A DNA stretch of 64,000 nucleotides from Acinetobacter pecorum. GTDB lineage: Bacteria > Pseudomonadota > Gammaproteobacteria > Pseudomonadales > Moraxellaceae. The position numbers were made by a program, and so were the translations under genes. How positions within the stretch are numbered: position 1 is the stretch's first letter; each line of letters opens with the position of its first letter. The notes under the pieces were generated by a model that was given only the letters and a program-made list of their open reading frames with translations, was not told the DNA's origin and did not search any database. Below, piece by piece: positions 1-9,054 of this stretch. Where the stretch lies: NCBI RefSeq assembly GCF_014837015.1, contig NZ_JACSPT010000001.1, forward strand, positions 280,621 to 344,620. The letters are read 5' to 3'.

Positions 1-131
1 TATACAATACGGTCGTTGGTATCGAGATTGAACAGGTTGTTGGCAAGGATATAGCGCATAAACAGCCATTGAACCACTGAAAATACAATAAGCATAATGC
101 TGCGATTACGAACTGCAGGACGCATAGCCAT
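1..131 (-). CDS. N-terminal fragment of a membrane protein (runs off window)
   Basis: The first 43 codons are visible. The product begins MAMRPAVRNRSIMLIVFSVV and continues with QWLFMRYILANNLFNLDTNDRIV. A short basic stretch is followed by a hydrophobic segment at about residues 12-32, which suggests an N-terminal membrane anchor or first transmembrane helix. An AAGG ribosome binding site lies 8 nt before the ATG. A second ATG two codons later is possible. The gene follows aspS in the same direction but sits beyond the aspS terminator, so it is probably transcribed separately. The family cannot be decided from this fragment; an inner-membrane glycosyltransferase is one possibility, unsupported here. 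Confidence 0.6.
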   Translation of the reverse strand, partial: MAMRPAVRNRSIMLIVFSVVQWLFMRYILANNLFNLDTNDRIV

Positions 132-197
132 TGCTAATTACCTTAGATTAAAAACTATGGCTATTATGCCACTGTTCCAGATGCGACTCAATCTTAC

Positions 198-227
198 AAA
201 AAAGCCCCGCTCAAGGCAGGGCTTTTT
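198..227 (-). terminator. Rho-independent terminator of aspS
   Basis: The stem AAAAGCCC / GGGCTTTT lies just past the aspS stop and is followed by T residues on the minus strand. The plus strand also ends in a T-run, so it could work in both directions. Confidence 0.8.
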
Positions 228-245
228 CACTTAAAACGTCAAGAA

Positions 246-2030
246 TTATTCTTGAGATTCAGCTTTTGGTTTTTCACGCAAGCGAATACCAAGGTCACGC
301 AGCTGGTTTGATTCAACTGGTGCTGGTGCTTGAGTCAATGGACATTCAGCAGTTTTGGTTTTCGGGAATGCGATTACGTCACGAATTGAAGATGCACCTG
401 TCATCAACATCACCAGACGGTCAAGACCGAAGGCCAGACCACCATGTGGAGGCGCGCCATAACGTAAGGCATTTAGCAAGAAGCTGAATTTCTCTTCTGC
501 TTCTTCTTCAGAAATACCTAGTGCTTCAAAGATGGCTTTTTGCATTTCAAGGTTATAGATACGCAATGAACCACCACCGATTTCAGTACCGTTCAATACC
601 ATATCGTACGCAACTGAAAGTGCAGCACCTGGGTTATTCTTCACTTCTTCAACGCTTGATTTAGGCAGCGTGAACGGATGGTGAACAGAGGTCCATTTGC
701 CGTCATCTGTTTCTTCGAACATTGGGAAATCAACTACCCAAAGCGGAGCCCACTCGCAAGTCGCAAGATTCATGTCATGACCGATCTTCACACGAAGCGC
801 GCCCATTGCATCATTTACAACTTTGGCTTTGTCTGCACCAAAGAACACGATATCGCCATTTTCAGCACCCACACGTTTCAACAGATCCAGCACGATTGGC
901 TCGATGAATTTCACGATTGGAGATTGAAGACCCTCGATACCTTTTTCAAGTTCGTTAACTTTGATATAAGCCAAACCACGCGCACCGTAGATGCCTACAA
1001 ATTTGGTGTATTCATCAATTGCGCTACGTGGGAGTGAACCAGCACCCGGTACGCGAAGCGCAACGATACGGCCTTTAGGATCCTTTGCAGGACCTGCGAA
1101 TACCTTGAACTCAACGTCTTGCATCAAGTCTGCAACGTCAACCAGTTTCAAAGGAATACGCATATCTGGTTTGTCAGACGCATAGTCACGCATTGCATCG
1201 TTGTATGTCATGCGTGGAAATTTATCAAACTCAACGTTTAGAAGTTCTTTGAACATCTTGATCGTTAAAGTTTCCATTAAATCCATGATGTCATCGTCAC
1301 TCATGAACGATGTTTCAACGTCGATTTGTGTGAATTCAGGCTGACGGTCAGCACGCAAGTCTTCGTCACGGAAACATTTAGCAATTTGGTAGTAACGATC
1401 AATACCACCCACCATCAACAACTGTTTAAACAGCTGTGGAGACTGTGGCAGTGCATAGAAGCTACCGTTCGATACACGGCTAGGCACTAAGTAGTCACGT
1501 GCACCTTCAGGGGTTGCACGAGTCAAGATCGGAGTTTCAACGTCCAGGAAACCATTTTCCTCGAAGTAGTTACGAATCAGGTTAGTCAATTTAGAACGGA
1601 AACGTAGGCGATCTAGCATTTCTGGACGACGAATGTCCAAAAAGCGGTATTTCAAACGAATTTCTTCAGAAATATTGGTATTTTCGTCATTCAAAGGGAA
1701 TGGCGGAGTTTCAGACGCAGCAAGAACTTCAATTTCTTTACCCAGAACTTCGATTTGACCACTCACCATATTGGCATTTTCTGTGCCTGCATAACGGCGA
1801 CGTACACGGCCTGTAATTTTTAAGACAAATTCTGAACGTACTTTATCAGCAGTTGCGAATGCTTCAGGAGTATCCGGGTCAATGACCACTTGAACAAGAC
1901 CATCACGGTCACGCATGTCAAGGAAGATGACACCACCGTGGTCACGGCGACGGTGCACCCAACCGCATAATGTTACGGTCTGGTCAATTTGAGCTTCGGT
2001 TAAAGAACCGCAGTAATGAGTTCGCATCAT
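246..2030 (-). CDS. aspS: Aspartyl-tRNA synthetase
   Basis: This cytosolic class II synthetase charges tRNA-Asp (or tRNA-Asp/Asn) with aspartate for translation. The 594-aa length is normal for the bacterial type. The N-terminal OB-fold anticodon-binding domain (about residues 1-110) contains [14 protein letters not shown]. The catalytic domain carries motif 2 ([16 protein letters not shown], about 217-232) and motif 3 ([12 protein letters not shown], near 535). The roughly 130-residue bacterial GAD insertion lies between them. The start [10 protein letters not shown] has two adjacent ATGs; the second (MRTHYCG) is equally likely. A good promoter lies 75-103 nt upstream and a terminator follows the stop, so it looks monocistronic. 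Identification is secure. Whether the enzyme is discriminating cannot be told by eye. Confidence 0.97.
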   Translation of the reverse strand: MMRTHYCGSLTEAQIDQTVTLCGWVHRRRDHGGVIFLDMRDRDGLVQVVIDPDTPEAFATADKVRSEFVLKITGRVRRRYAGTENANMVSGQIEVLGKEIEVLAASETPPFPLNDENTNISEEIRLKYRFLDIRRPEMLDRLRFRSKLTNLIRNYFEENGFLDVETPILTRATPEGARDYLVPSRVSNGSFYALPQSPQLFKQLLMVGGIDRYYQIAKCFRDEDLRADRQPEFTQIDVETSFMSDDDIMDLMETLTIKMFKELLNVEFDKFPRMTYNDAMRDYASDKPDMRIPLKLVDVADLMQDVEFKVFAGPAKDPKGRIVALRVPGAGSLPRSAIDEYTKFVGIYGARGLAYIKVNELEKGIEGLQSPIVKFIEPIVLDLLKRVGAENGDIVFFGADKAKVVNDAMGALRVKIGHDMNLATCEWAPLWVVDFPMFEETDDGKWTSVHHPFTLPKSSVEEVKNNPGAALSVAYDMVLNGTEIGGGSLRIYNLEMQKAIFEALGISEEEAEEKFSFLLNALRYGAPPHGGLAFGLDRLVMLMTGASSIRDVIAFPKTKTAECPLTQAPAPVESNQLRDLGIRLREKPKAESQE

Positions 2031-2104
2031 AGCGTTAGAAATCCAACTATATGGTTTAAGGTCAGCGAATACGTAAACAGCGTACCGCTTTGAGTAAAGT
2101 TAAG

Positions 2105-2133
2105 ATTATGCCTCTTTGGGCATGTTGTCACAA
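2105..2133 (-). promoter_or_regulatory. Probable sigma-70 promoter of aspS
   Basis: On the minus strand a TTGTGA -35 box and a CATAAT -10 box are separated by exactly 17 nt, about 75 nt before the aspS start. The spacer contains a small GCC/GGC hairpin. Confidence 0.55.
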
Positions 2134-2192
2134 GAACTTGAGTCAAAAACAATATTATTTTACGGTGAAAGAACCTGGAGCCAGTGCTTTAT

Positions 2193-2957
2193 TTAACCCA
2201 TCCGGCGATCTCTGTCCAAAAATAAAAACAATAAACAACCCAGACTGAAGGTGATCAGAAAGCCCTGACTAAATTCATTGATCGAGCGGCCAGTAAAATA
2301 GTACAGATCCGATCGCCAGACATCTGTAGGAATATAGCGCGCATAATCCCAAACAGAAAACAGGCCGGTCAATACAGAAAACAGAACTAAGCTCCACGCA
2401 AACACTTTGATTTTTCGGCTGACTGCCAGATATTGCTGATGCTTTTTATAGTAGTGCACACTCATCCACAGCATAAACGGCAAAACAATCACGGATGTGC
2501 CGATCTGTAAAATCCGATGCAAGGGATAACTGTTGCCAAACAGCTGAAACTGTTGGGCTAAAAAATCATGAAAGGCAAAAGTACGAAAGTCGACATGCGT
2601 TAGTCCATCCCAGATTAAATGGCTTGCTGTACCGACAATCAGTGCAAGACAAACTGCCAAGAAAAACTTTAATGCTGAAAGGATGCTGCAAATATTTAAC
2701 TCATGCTGAATACCGATGAAACGGTAAATGGCTGGGCGATATAGACCATACCAGATCATGCAGAAAACAAGTCCGATCCACAGGTCAGGATGTATCAGTG
2801 AAGACCATAAATGCGTGATATTTGAATTGCTCGAAGTAAAGAGACGATATAAATCGGGCACCATACAGCCAATCGCCAGTGCAGCAATCGGAAGCCGGTT
2901 TCCGCTTAAACGTGAAATGGGGGGAGCAAGCACAGCATGCGACAAGGTAAAGGGCAT
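2193..2957 (-). CDS. DUF4184 family membrane protein
   Basis: This is an integral membrane protein of about 254 aa. It opens with MPFTLSHAVLAPPISRLSGN, which matches the usual start of DUF4184 proteins. I therefore chose the ATG here over an upstream in-frame TTG at 2993. There are about six hydrophobic segments. A conserved-looking SHLIWDGLTHVDFRTFAFHD stretch at about residues 113-132 places His and Asp residues near a membrane face, as in membrane-bound metal-dependent hydrolases (inference). The gene diverges from the zinc receptor gene across a palindrome resembling a Zur operator, and a TATAAT on the minus strand overlaps that palindrome. Zinc-dependent control is therefore possible. 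The biochemical function of the family is unknown to me. Confidence 0.75.
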   Translation of the reverse strand: MPFTLSHAVLAPPISRLSGNRLPIAALAIGCMVPDLYRLFTSSNSNITHLWSSLIHPDLWIGLVFCMIWYGLYRPAIYRFIGIQHELNICSILSALKFFLAVCLALIVGTASHLIWDGLTHVDFRTFAFHDFLAQQFQLFGNSYPLHRILQIGTSVIVLPFMLWMSVHYYKKHQQYLAVSRKIKVFAWSLVLFSVLTGLFSVWDYARYIPTDVWRSDLYYFTGRSINEFSQGFLITFSLGCLLFLFLDRDRRMG

Positions 2958-3034
2958 AAAAATAGTGTTTTTAATGTAATAAAAAATATTCAAAAGACAT
3001 TCTAATAAAATATTCAGCTCATTATCGTAAAGGA

Positions 3035-3068
3035 TTGCAAAAATAATGAAATGTTATATTATAACATT
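3035..3068 (+). promoter_or_regulatory. Candidate Zur operator overlapping the znuD promoter
   Basis: Bases 3050-3068 are a perfect 9-1-9 inverted repeat, AATGTTATA-T-TATAACATT. This matches the AT-rich 19-bp palindrome type bound by the zinc repressor Zur in Acinetobacter and other gammaproteobacteria (family knowledge). A TTGCAA -35 (3035-3040) and a TATTAT -10 (3057-3062), 16 nt apart, place the -10 inside the palindrome. Bound repressor would block RNA polymerase. The receptor ATG is 31 nt downstream. Confidence 0.75.
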
Positions 3069-3098
3069 CATCCAAAATACTGAATTTGAGCTTCGGTC

Positions 3099-5237
3099 AT
3101 GTCCTTTCCTAAGAATCTAATAACACTGTCAATTTTTGCTATAGCTGCGCCTACGGTATTTGCAGAACAAACTTTATCTTCAATACCTGTACAGACTTTG
3201 GATACCATTCAGGTGCAAGCTCATCCATTGGTGCAAACAGCGGCAGATTTTGCGGTTGCAGATCATGTTGTAGATCAGAAAGCGCTGTCTGAACGGGCGA
3301 CGACCATTGGTGATGCCTTGGCAGATGAGCTGGGGGTTTATTCCAATCAGTTTGGCAGCGGTGCCAGCCGTCCCGTTATTCGTGGTCAGGATGGCCCACG
3401 CATAAAAGTATTGCAGCATGCGTCTGAAACAGCGGATGTGTCCACTTTGTCTCCTGACCATGCTGTCACCGTTGATCCGATTCTTGCCAAACAGGTTGAA
3501 GTGATTCGTGGTCCATCTACGCTACTTTATGGTGCCGGTACAGTCGGTGGTCTGGTAAATGTCACCGATCAGAAAATTCCGACCCAAATGCCTGAAGATG
3601 GTCTGGAAGGTACAGTGGGTCTACGTTATAACTCAGGCAGTGACGAGAAACTGGCGAGTGCTGGTGTGACAGCAGGTATTGGTGAAAGCTTTGCTTTGCG
3701 GGTAGAAGGTTCAAAACGTAAAGCTAATGATTATATTGCTCCGGATTATGTGGTCGAAGAGCCGCATGGAGATCACTCCCATTTTCATAAAGAACGCCGT
3801 GTAGGCAATACCTTTGCCGAAGGACAAACGGTGAATATTGGCGGTTCATGGATTCATGACCGTGGTTTTGTTGGTCTGTCTTATAGCAACCGTCAGGATC
3901 AGTATGGCTTGCCCGGTCATAGTCATGAATATCATGGCTGTGAAATTCATGGAGATCATTTTCACTGCCCAAAACCAGATGAAGATGAGCACGATCATGA
4001 AGAAACAGCTGGCCCTTGGGTGGATTTAAAATCCGAGCGTTATGAGGTGCGTACCGAACTGGAGCAACCATTTGCCGGTGTTGAAAAACTGCGTGCGCAT
4101 GCCAGCTTTACTGACTATGAACATGATGAGCTTGAAGAAAGCGAAGTGATCAGTAATTTTAAAAGTAAGGGCTATGACGGCCGTTTAGAACTGGTGCATG
4201 TGCCAGTTGCAGGCTGGGAAGGGGTAGTTGGAACCCAGCTTTCACAGCAGAAAATTAATTTATCCGCTCCAGAATCCCATGGCCATGACGAGCATGATGA
4301 TGAAGGACATGAGCATGATCATAGCGAACACGCTGGTCATAATCATGATGTGTTCATGCCAGACACCAAAACCCAGAAATACAGCTTATTTGCTTTGGAA
4401 CATAAACAGTTTGGCGATGTGCATGTCGAGTTGGGCGCACGCGTTGAACATCAAAAAGTGAAAGTGGATTCTGAGCAGAAAGATTATTCAGGCACTGGCG
4501 TATCTGCATCTGCTGCGGCCAACTGGGAATTTGCACCGAACTACAAGCTTTCTGTGGTGGGATCACATCAGCAGCGTTTGCCTTTGGCCCAAGAGCTGTA
4601 CGCGGATGGCCTGCATTTTGCCACCAATACGTATGAACTCGGTAACCCTGATCTCGATAAAGAAACTTCAAATAATCTTGAATTGGGTCTGCATTATGAA
4701 GGCGATCAGCTGGATTACCATGTGCATGTGTATCACAACTGGTTCGATGATTATATTTATGGCGAAACAATAGCGCAGAAAGGTAATTTACGCGGTGTGC
4801 AGTATACCCAAGACAAAGCCAGATTCTATGGGACTGAGGCACAGGCAGGTTACCAGATCAATGACATGTATAAAGTCAGTGTTTTCGGTGACTATGTGCG
4901 TGGCAAGATTGAAGCTGAGAATGCACCACGTGTACCCGCGGGTCGTTTAGGCACCAAAGTTGAAGCAGACTTTGCCGATGGCTGGTCAGGTCTGGCTGAA
5001 TATTATCATGTCTTTAATCAGGACAAGATTGCCAGTTATGAAAATGAAACCCAAGGCTACAATATGGTGAATGTTGGCTTAAGTTATGCCAATAGCATCG
5101 CAGATAAAAATGCTTACCGGGTTTATTTCAAAGCCAATAATCTGCTTGATGATCAGGTGTATTCACATACTTCATTCCTGTCCAATATTCCTCAGGTGGG
5201 TCGCAACTTTACCGTCGGCCTACAGTATGATTTCTAA
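3099..5237 (+). CDS. znuD: TonB-dependent zinc receptor, ZnuD-like
   Basis: This is an outer-membrane TonB-dependent receptor of 712 aa. It has a signal peptide of about 22 residues ending TVFA, then a TonB-box-like LDTIQVQAH. The plug domain contains GASRPVIRGQDGPRIKVL and VEVIRGPSTLLYGAGTVGG, and the C-terminal beta-barrel ends in aromatic YDF. Three histidine/acid-rich loops stand out: about residues 220-232 (HGDHSHFH), about 273-305 (HSHEYHGCEIHGDHFHCPK then EDEHDHEE), and about 393-418 (many HDEHD/HEHDHSEH units). Such loops are the hallmark of ZnuD zinc receptors. The Zur-like palindrome over the promoter agrees. The likely role is import of zinc under zinc limitation, powered by TonB-ExbBD. 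Haem transport, reported for some relatives, is less likely to be the main role. Confidence 0.88.
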   Translation: MSFPKNLITLSIFAIAAPTVFAEQTLSSIPVQTLDTIQVQAHPLVQTAADFAVADHVVDQKALSERATTIGDALADELGVYSNQFGSGASRPVIRGQDGPRIKVLQHASETADVSTLSPDHAVTVDPILAKQVEVIRGPSTLLYGAGTVGGLVNVTDQKIPTQMPEDGLEGTVGLRYNSGSDEKLASAGVTAGIGESFALRVEGSKRKANDYIAPDYVVEEPHGDHSHFHKERRVGNTFAEGQTVNIGGSWIHDRGFVGLSYSNRQDQYGLPGHSHEYHGCEIHGDHFHCPKPDEDEHDHEETAGPWVDLKSERYEVRTELEQPFAGVEKLRAHASFTDYEHDELEESEVISNFKSKGYDGRLELVHVPVAGWEGVVGTQLSQQKINLSAPESHGHDEHDDEGHEHDHSEHAGHNHDVFMPDTKTQKYSLFALEHKQFGDVHVELGARVEHQKVKVDSEQKDYSGTGVSASAAANWEFAPNYKLSVVGSHQQRLPLAQELYADGLHFATNTYELGNPDLDKETSNNLELGLHYEGDQLDYHVHVYHNWFDDYIYGETIAQKGNLRGVQYTQDKARFYGTEAQAGYQINDMYKVSVFGDYVRGKIEAENAPRVPAGRLGTKVEADFADGWSGLAEYYHVFNQDKIASYENETQGYNMVNVGLSYANSIADKNAYRVYFKANNLLDDQVYSHTSFLSNIPQVGRNFTVGLQYDF

Positions 5238-5306
5238 TATATTCATAAACTAACAGGTCAAATCAAATAGAGATCACTGAAATCTACTTGAAAAATCATC
5301 AGATAA

Positions 5307-5339
5307 AACCTAGCCTGAACATATTGGGTTAGGTTTTTT
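5307..5339 (+). terminator. Terminator of znuD
   Basis: AACCTAGCC pairs with GGGTTAGGTT (one G-T pair) and is followed by TTTTTT. It ends only a few bases before the next ATG, so it also overlaps that gene's ribosome-binding region. Confidence 0.65.
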
Positions 5340-5342
5340 CTT

Positions 5343-6806
5343 ATGCGTATCTTTCAACGAATTCACAATAAACTGAACTGGTCGACTCGCCGTTATGCGG
5401 CCTTAGCCATCAGTCTGCTGGCAGTCAGTTATCTGGCATCTGCCATTTATCATACTTATAAGCCTTTACCGGAAGGCTTGAATTACACGGGCAAGCTGCG
5501 TCATGCCGAAGTCAAGTTTCTGGCCGATCAGACCTATCTGGATGCAGAAGGAAAACAGCATCTGGATCATCGCATTTTCAATGAAATGCTGAAAATGATT
5601 GAAGAGGCCAAATCACTGATTGTGCTGGATATGTTTTTGTTTAATCAGCAAACCGGAACCTCGAAACAGGAGCATCAGGCATTGAGTCAACAGCTGACGG
5701 ATGCTCTGGTCAGTAAACGTCTGGTACAGCCCGAGGTGGAAATCAAGTTTATTACTGATCCGATCAATTCGGTCTATGGCGGGGTCAAGTCCGAACAGTA
5801 TCGGGAGTTGCGCCAGCACGGCATCGATGTCATTGAAACCAATCTTCTTCCTTTACGAGCTTCCAATCCGGGCTGGTCAGGCTTCTGGTATTTATGTTGC
5901 CAAGGCATTGGCAATAACCCGGAAAAAGGCTGGTTACCAAATCCATTTGGACCAGAAAAAATTACCCTGCGCAGTTATTTTGATTTATTTAACTTTAAAG
6001 CCAATCATCGTAAAACTTTAGTGGTGGATACCGATCAGGGCTGGAAAGCTCTAGTCACCTCCATGAACCCGCATGATGGCAGTTCACGGCATTCCAATAT
6101 TGGCTTGTTAGTCTGGGGGACTACAGCCGTAGACATTCTGAAAACGGAACAGTCTGTAGGCATGATGTCACATGCCAATATGCCAGCGATCGTTGCGGGG
6201 GATTTTCAGGCAGAGAATACCCAGCCACAGGTGCAGGTGCTGACAGAAAAAGCCATTTATGACGCGATTCTGAACCTGATCCAGACGGCAAAAGCCAATG
6301 AACAGATTGATCTGGCGATGTTTTATCTGTCTGAACGCAAAATTATTAAAAGCCTGATCGCGGCTCATGATCGTGGTGTCAAGGTTCGGGTTTTGCTCGA
6401 TCCCAATAAAGATGCTTTTGGCCGTGAAAAGAACGGGATTCCAAACCGGCAGGTGGCTTGGGAACTGCATCAAGCTGGCATTCCGGTACGTTGGTGTAAT
6501 ACCCAAGGGGAGCAATGTCATAGCAAGATGATCATCAAGCGTAATACCCAGCAAGCTGAAATGATTTTAGGTTCAGCCAATTTCACGGCCCGTAACCTGA
6601 AAAACTATAATCTGGAAACTGATTTGCGTGTAGTTGGGTCATCACAGGCGAGTGTGTTCGTCGATGCCCAGCGTTATTTTAATAGTTCTTGGTCGAACCA
6701 GAATGGCCAAAAAGCAAGTCTTGATTATGCTGCCTATCAGGATGATTCACGATGGAAATACTGGCTGTATCGCTTTATGGAATGGAGTGGCTGGTCGACG
6801 TTTTGA
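5343..6806 (+). CDS. Phospholipase D-family protein (cardiolipin synthase-like)
   Basis: This 487-aa protein has one N-terminal membrane segment (about residues 17-36, AALAISLLAVSYLASAIY) followed by two phospholipase D domains. The first HKD motif is canonical (HRKTLVVD, about residue 221). The second (HSKMIIKR, about residue 392, followed by GSANFTARN) keeps His and Lys, but the expected Asp is Arg. The family includes cardiolipin synthases, phosphatidyltransferases and phospholipases that act at the inner membrane on phospholipid head groups. The active site is probably periplasmic, because the single anchor has more positive charge on its N-terminal side. The start lies directly after the znuD terminator with a weak ribosome binding site. 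The exact substrate is not predictable. Confidence 0.82.
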   Translation: MRIFQRIHNKLNWSTRRYAALAISLLAVSYLASAIYHTYKPLPEGLNYTGKLRHAEVKFLADQTYLDAEGKQHLDHRIFNEMLKMIEEAKSLIVLDMFLFNQQTGTSKQEHQALSQQLTDALVSKRLVQPEVEIKFITDPINSVYGGVKSEQYRELRQHGIDVIETNLLPLRASNPGWSGFWYLCCQGIGNNPEKGWLPNPFGPEKITLRSYFDLFNFKANHRKTLVVDTDQGWKALVTSMNPHDGSSRHSNIGLLVWGTTAVDILKTEQSVGMMSHANMPAIVAGDFQAENTQPQVQVLTEKAIYDAILNLIQTAKANEQIDLAMFYLSERKIIKSLIAAHDRGVKVRVLLDPNKDAFGREKNGIPNRQVAWELHQAGIPVRWCNTQGEQCHSKMIIKRNTQQAEMILGSANFTARNLKNYNLETDLRVVGSSQASVFVDAQRYFNSSWSNQNGQKASLDYAAYQDDSRWKYWLYRFMEWSGWSTF

Positions 6807-6812
6807 TTTTAA

Positions 6813-6880
6813 ATTCCTCCTGACCTCTCTTTAAAAAATGGGAGGAAAGTCCCTCTTTGAAAAAGAGGGACTTAGGGAGA
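6813..6880. repeat. CCTCTCC/GGAGAGG palindromic repeat, copy 1 (compound)
   Basis: Two hairpins sit back to back: CCTCC...GGAGG, then GTCCCTCTTT / AAAGAGGGAC with the trailing TTAGGGAGA typical of this family. It lies between convergent genes. Confidence 0.7.
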
Positions 6881-6890
6881 TATTTTATGA

Positions 6891-7358
6891 TCAGCTTTTT
6901 GATTCTGGATTTGGCGGAACCAGCTGATCCAGCTCTTTATCCGTTAATTGATCCAGTTCAGAAATATCAGTTTTAATTTTCCATTGGGTTTCATCATCGA
7001 CCGGATTGGGTAGACGCGCTTCTAGCCAGTCACAGACCACGTCTGGCGGGAAATCTGCATGATTACACTGGATCACCCAGGACAGGAAATCTTTGGCAAC
7101 ACCATTCATGTACGGTGGAGGTGATACGGGAAGAAACTGAGTCGGAAGACGTTCATTTTTAGAAATATAATTCAGGACATGTCCCAGCTCTTGCACAGTT
7201 TGCCACGCCAGCGGATGATCTACATTAATCTGAAATTTAAACCACCATGCCTGTTTGCCATCTGAGCCATAGCTATCAATTCGCTCTTTCTGAACACTCG
7301 GCACTTTAGAAAAATATTCATATAAACGATCGAAATTTAAATCAGCCACGGTATTCAA
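6891..7358 (-). CDS. Conserved hypothetical protein, 155 aa
   Basis: I do not recognise the family. The protein is soluble, acidic and tryptophan-rich, with no signal peptide or membrane segment. It reads NTVADLNFDRLYEYFSKVPS at the start and has a proline-rich tail (LVPPNPESKS). The only in-frame starts are a TTG at 7358 or a GTG at 7349 three codons later. A stop lies a few codons upstream, so there is no ATG start. Coding character is good throughout. It converges on the phospholipase D gene across a palindromic repeat and stands alone. Confidence 0.65.
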   Translation of the reverse strand: MNTVADLNFDRLYEYFSKVPSVQKERIDSYGSDGKQAWWFKFQINVDHPLAWQTVQELGHVLNYISKNERLPTQFLPVSPPPYMNGVAKDFLSWVIQCNHADFPPDVVCDWLEARLPNPVDDETQWKIKTDISELDQLTDKELDQLVPPNPESKS

Positions 7359-7528
7359 CTCGAAACATTAAAAAAGCAATTTTAGCATAAAGCAGCCGCC
7401 TGCCGATGTGCCTGCCAGAATGAAAACATGAAAGTGCATTACAAAAAATTGCAGGTCCTACAAGCTTATTCATATTTCCTGCATTTATTTTGTTTAAAAT
7501 ATAATCAGGATATTTAGAGGAAGCTCAA

Positions 7529-7981
7529 ATGAAAATAGTATTATCGGGTGCAATATTCGCTACATTGCTATTGGGAGCTTCTGCACAGAGCATGGCTGGA
7601 AATGCCTGGGTGGGCTACAGTGGTGTAGACCGTTCTGTACCGAATTATCGTAGTGCACCACCAGCTTATGATCCACCACGGCAGCATCATCCGCAACGTC
7701 CGGTGCCACCAAGACCGTATTATCCGCAACGACCTGCACATGGCGGCCATCCACCGGTGCAGAGTCAAAGCGGCCTCAATATTCAGTATCAGGCACCGAC
7801 CACCATTTACCAAAATTCGAACAGTTATAGCTGGGTCAATGGTGATCCGAACGTGGCTCGAATTGAAAGTTCCAGATATACCATGATCAGTGACTGGCAG
7901 CGCCTGGGTTTACCTGCACCACCGCGGGGAAGCTACTGGATCTATGAAAATGGACGTTATGTGCTGATGTCGAATCGTTAA
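7529..7981 (+). CDS. Secreted proline/tyrosine-rich small protein
   Basis: This 150-aa protein has a clear Sec signal peptide (MKIVLSGAIFATLLLGASAQ, cleavage likely after QSMA). A low-complexity stretch rich in Pro, Tyr, Arg and His follows (about residues 40-78, with repeated PPRPYYPQRP-like units). The C-terminal half is more ordered and ends DWQRLGLPAPPRGSYWIYEN then GRYVLMSNR. The tail resembles the RcnB-like periplasmic motif in which a W-x-x-x-G-L-P-P-P stretch is followed by an aromatic W/Y-x-x-Y and a G-x-Y-V-L-hydrophobic strand (inference). An AGAGGAAG ribosome binding site precedes the ATG. It probably acts in the periplasm or at the envelope. Its specific role is unknown. Confidence 0.75.
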   Translation: MKIVLSGAIFATLLLGASAQSMAGNAWVGYSGVDRSVPNYRSAPPAYDPPRQHHPQRPVPPRPYYPQRPAHGGHPPVQSQSGLNIQYQAPTTIYQNSNSYSWVNGDPNVARIESSRYTMISDWQRLGLPAPPRGSYWIYENGRYVLMSNR

Positions 7982-8045
7982 ACTGTTTTAAATTCTGAAC
8001 GGATAATTCAGTTATAAGCGTAAATAACCAGAAAGACCAAAATAG

Positions 8046-8080
8046 TTCCCTCTCCTGTCAGGAGAGGGCTAGGGATAGGT
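8046..8080. repeat. CCTCTCC/GGAGAGG palindromic repeat, copy 2
   Basis: CCCTCTCCTG-TCAGGAGAGGG is followed by the tail CTAGGGATAGG. It lies between convergent genes. Confidence 0.8.
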
Positions 8081-8163
8081 TGCTTGAGATAAATAGTCCT
8101 AAACCCTGAGCGAGGCTTAAGTATGGCTTTAAGCTGAAGTGCAAAAAAAGAAGGCTTAAAAGA

Positions 8164-8661
8164 CTATGCCAGTTCATCATCTTCTGGACGTGGCGTTTTG
8201 CCGGGCGGTAGGGGCTTTTCACTATGTTTGTCACGCATCACCGATGGATAGGTCCATGAAGCATAACGCACCACCAAGATTGCAAAAGCCAGAATCAGGA
8301 TTGAACCGGTAATAATGACCAGATCCATGCTGGCCTTATGGGTATGTTGAATATCTGCAATCAGCAAACGGGTCAGTGCGGTAATAGCAATATAAATCAG
8401 GAAGCGTACCGGCATATGGTTGGTCTTGAAATAGATACCGACCATGGCGCCAAGTTCCAGATAAATAAACAGTAAAAGAATATCGTCAATAGTGGCAAAC
8501 TGTTTGACAGTCAGAATATCGATGACGGTATGGCCCGCAGACCAGATCACCATACAGCCAATAATAAACAGGGCAATATAATGGAAGCTTTCTACAGCAA
8601 GATTACCGAAACGGTCGAGGAGGGCTTCAAATTTTTCAATTTTCGAACGAGATATGGACAT
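8164..8661 (-). CDS. PsiE-family inner membrane protein
   Basis: This protein of 165 aa has four hydrophobic segments (ALFIIGCMVIWSAGHTVIDI; DDILLLFIYLELGAMVGIYF; VRFLIYIAITALTRLLI; LVIITGSILILAFAILVVRY) in the layout of PsiE, the phosphate-starvation-inducible membrane protein. The start MSISRSKIEKF was chosen because an ideal GGAGG lies 6-7 nt upstream. The reading frame extends 22 codons further 5', but that extension contains the ribosome binding site. The tail is charged and proline-rich (EKPLPPGKTPRPEDD). The molecular role of PsiE is not established. I see no convincing Pho box. Confidence 0.8.
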   Translation of the reverse strand: MSISRSKIEKFEALLDRFGNLAVESFHYIALFIIGCMVIWSAGHTVIDILTVKQFATIDDILLLFIYLELGAMVGIYFKTNHMPVRFLIYIAITALTRLLIADIQHTHKASMDLVIITGSILILAFAILVVRYASWTYPSVMRDKHSEKPLPPGKTPRPEDDELA

Positions 8662-8835
8662 ATTATCCTCCTGATTTTCCATGTGATATAAACGATAGTT
8701 ACAGAATAACGTGCAAAGATCATGCACAGAATGATTGAATGAAAAATAAAGATTAAATTATTTGAACTTTTGCGCTTTTTTTAGACTAAATTGCTATATT
8801 GTATGAGTGGTACATTGAATAAATAGGAGAAAAAA

Positions 8836-9042
8836 GTGTTAGATAAAATTCAAACAAAAATTAGCCAATTAGAAGCCGGAAAAAAATTAATCCTCGGCGT
8901 AGGCATTAAGGCTGAGGATATGCAAAAGGTGGTGGAACTTTGTGAGTCATTGGAGTCAGAGGGGAATATCAAAATTGTAAATAAACATTTGAACCCGAAA
9001 ACGAATAATCAACCAGATACACTACTGATCCAAAAAGTTTAA
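8836..9042 (+). CDS. Small uncharacterised protein, 68 aa
   Basis: This 68-residue protein starts at GTG with an AGGAGA ribosome binding site 6-7 nt upstream. It begins MLDKIQTKISQLEAGKKLIL and ends PKTNNQPDTLLIQKV. It has no signal peptide or membrane segment. A predicted helix comes first, then alternating hydrophobic segments (KKLILGVGIKAEDMQKVVEL; NIKIVNKH). It is monocistronic, with its own terminator shared with the convergent acyl-CoA dehydrogenase. I do not recognise a family. Good coding character, a ribosome binding site and a terminator support a real gene. Confidence 0.7.
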   Translation: MLDKIQTKISQLEAGKKLILGVGIKAEDMQKVVELCESLESEGNIKIVNKHLNPKTNNQPDTLLIQKV

Positions 9043-9054
9043 TTTTGGAGTCTA

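Noticed and set aside
678..1037. Plus-strand 119-codon frame opposite aspS
   Set aside because: It is antisense to the catalytic core of aspS, shows no protein-like pattern and has no ribosome binding site.
4354..4842. Minus-strand 162-codon frame inside znuD
   Set aside because: It is a shadow of the receptor barrel sequence; its histidine-rich look comes from the complementary strand.
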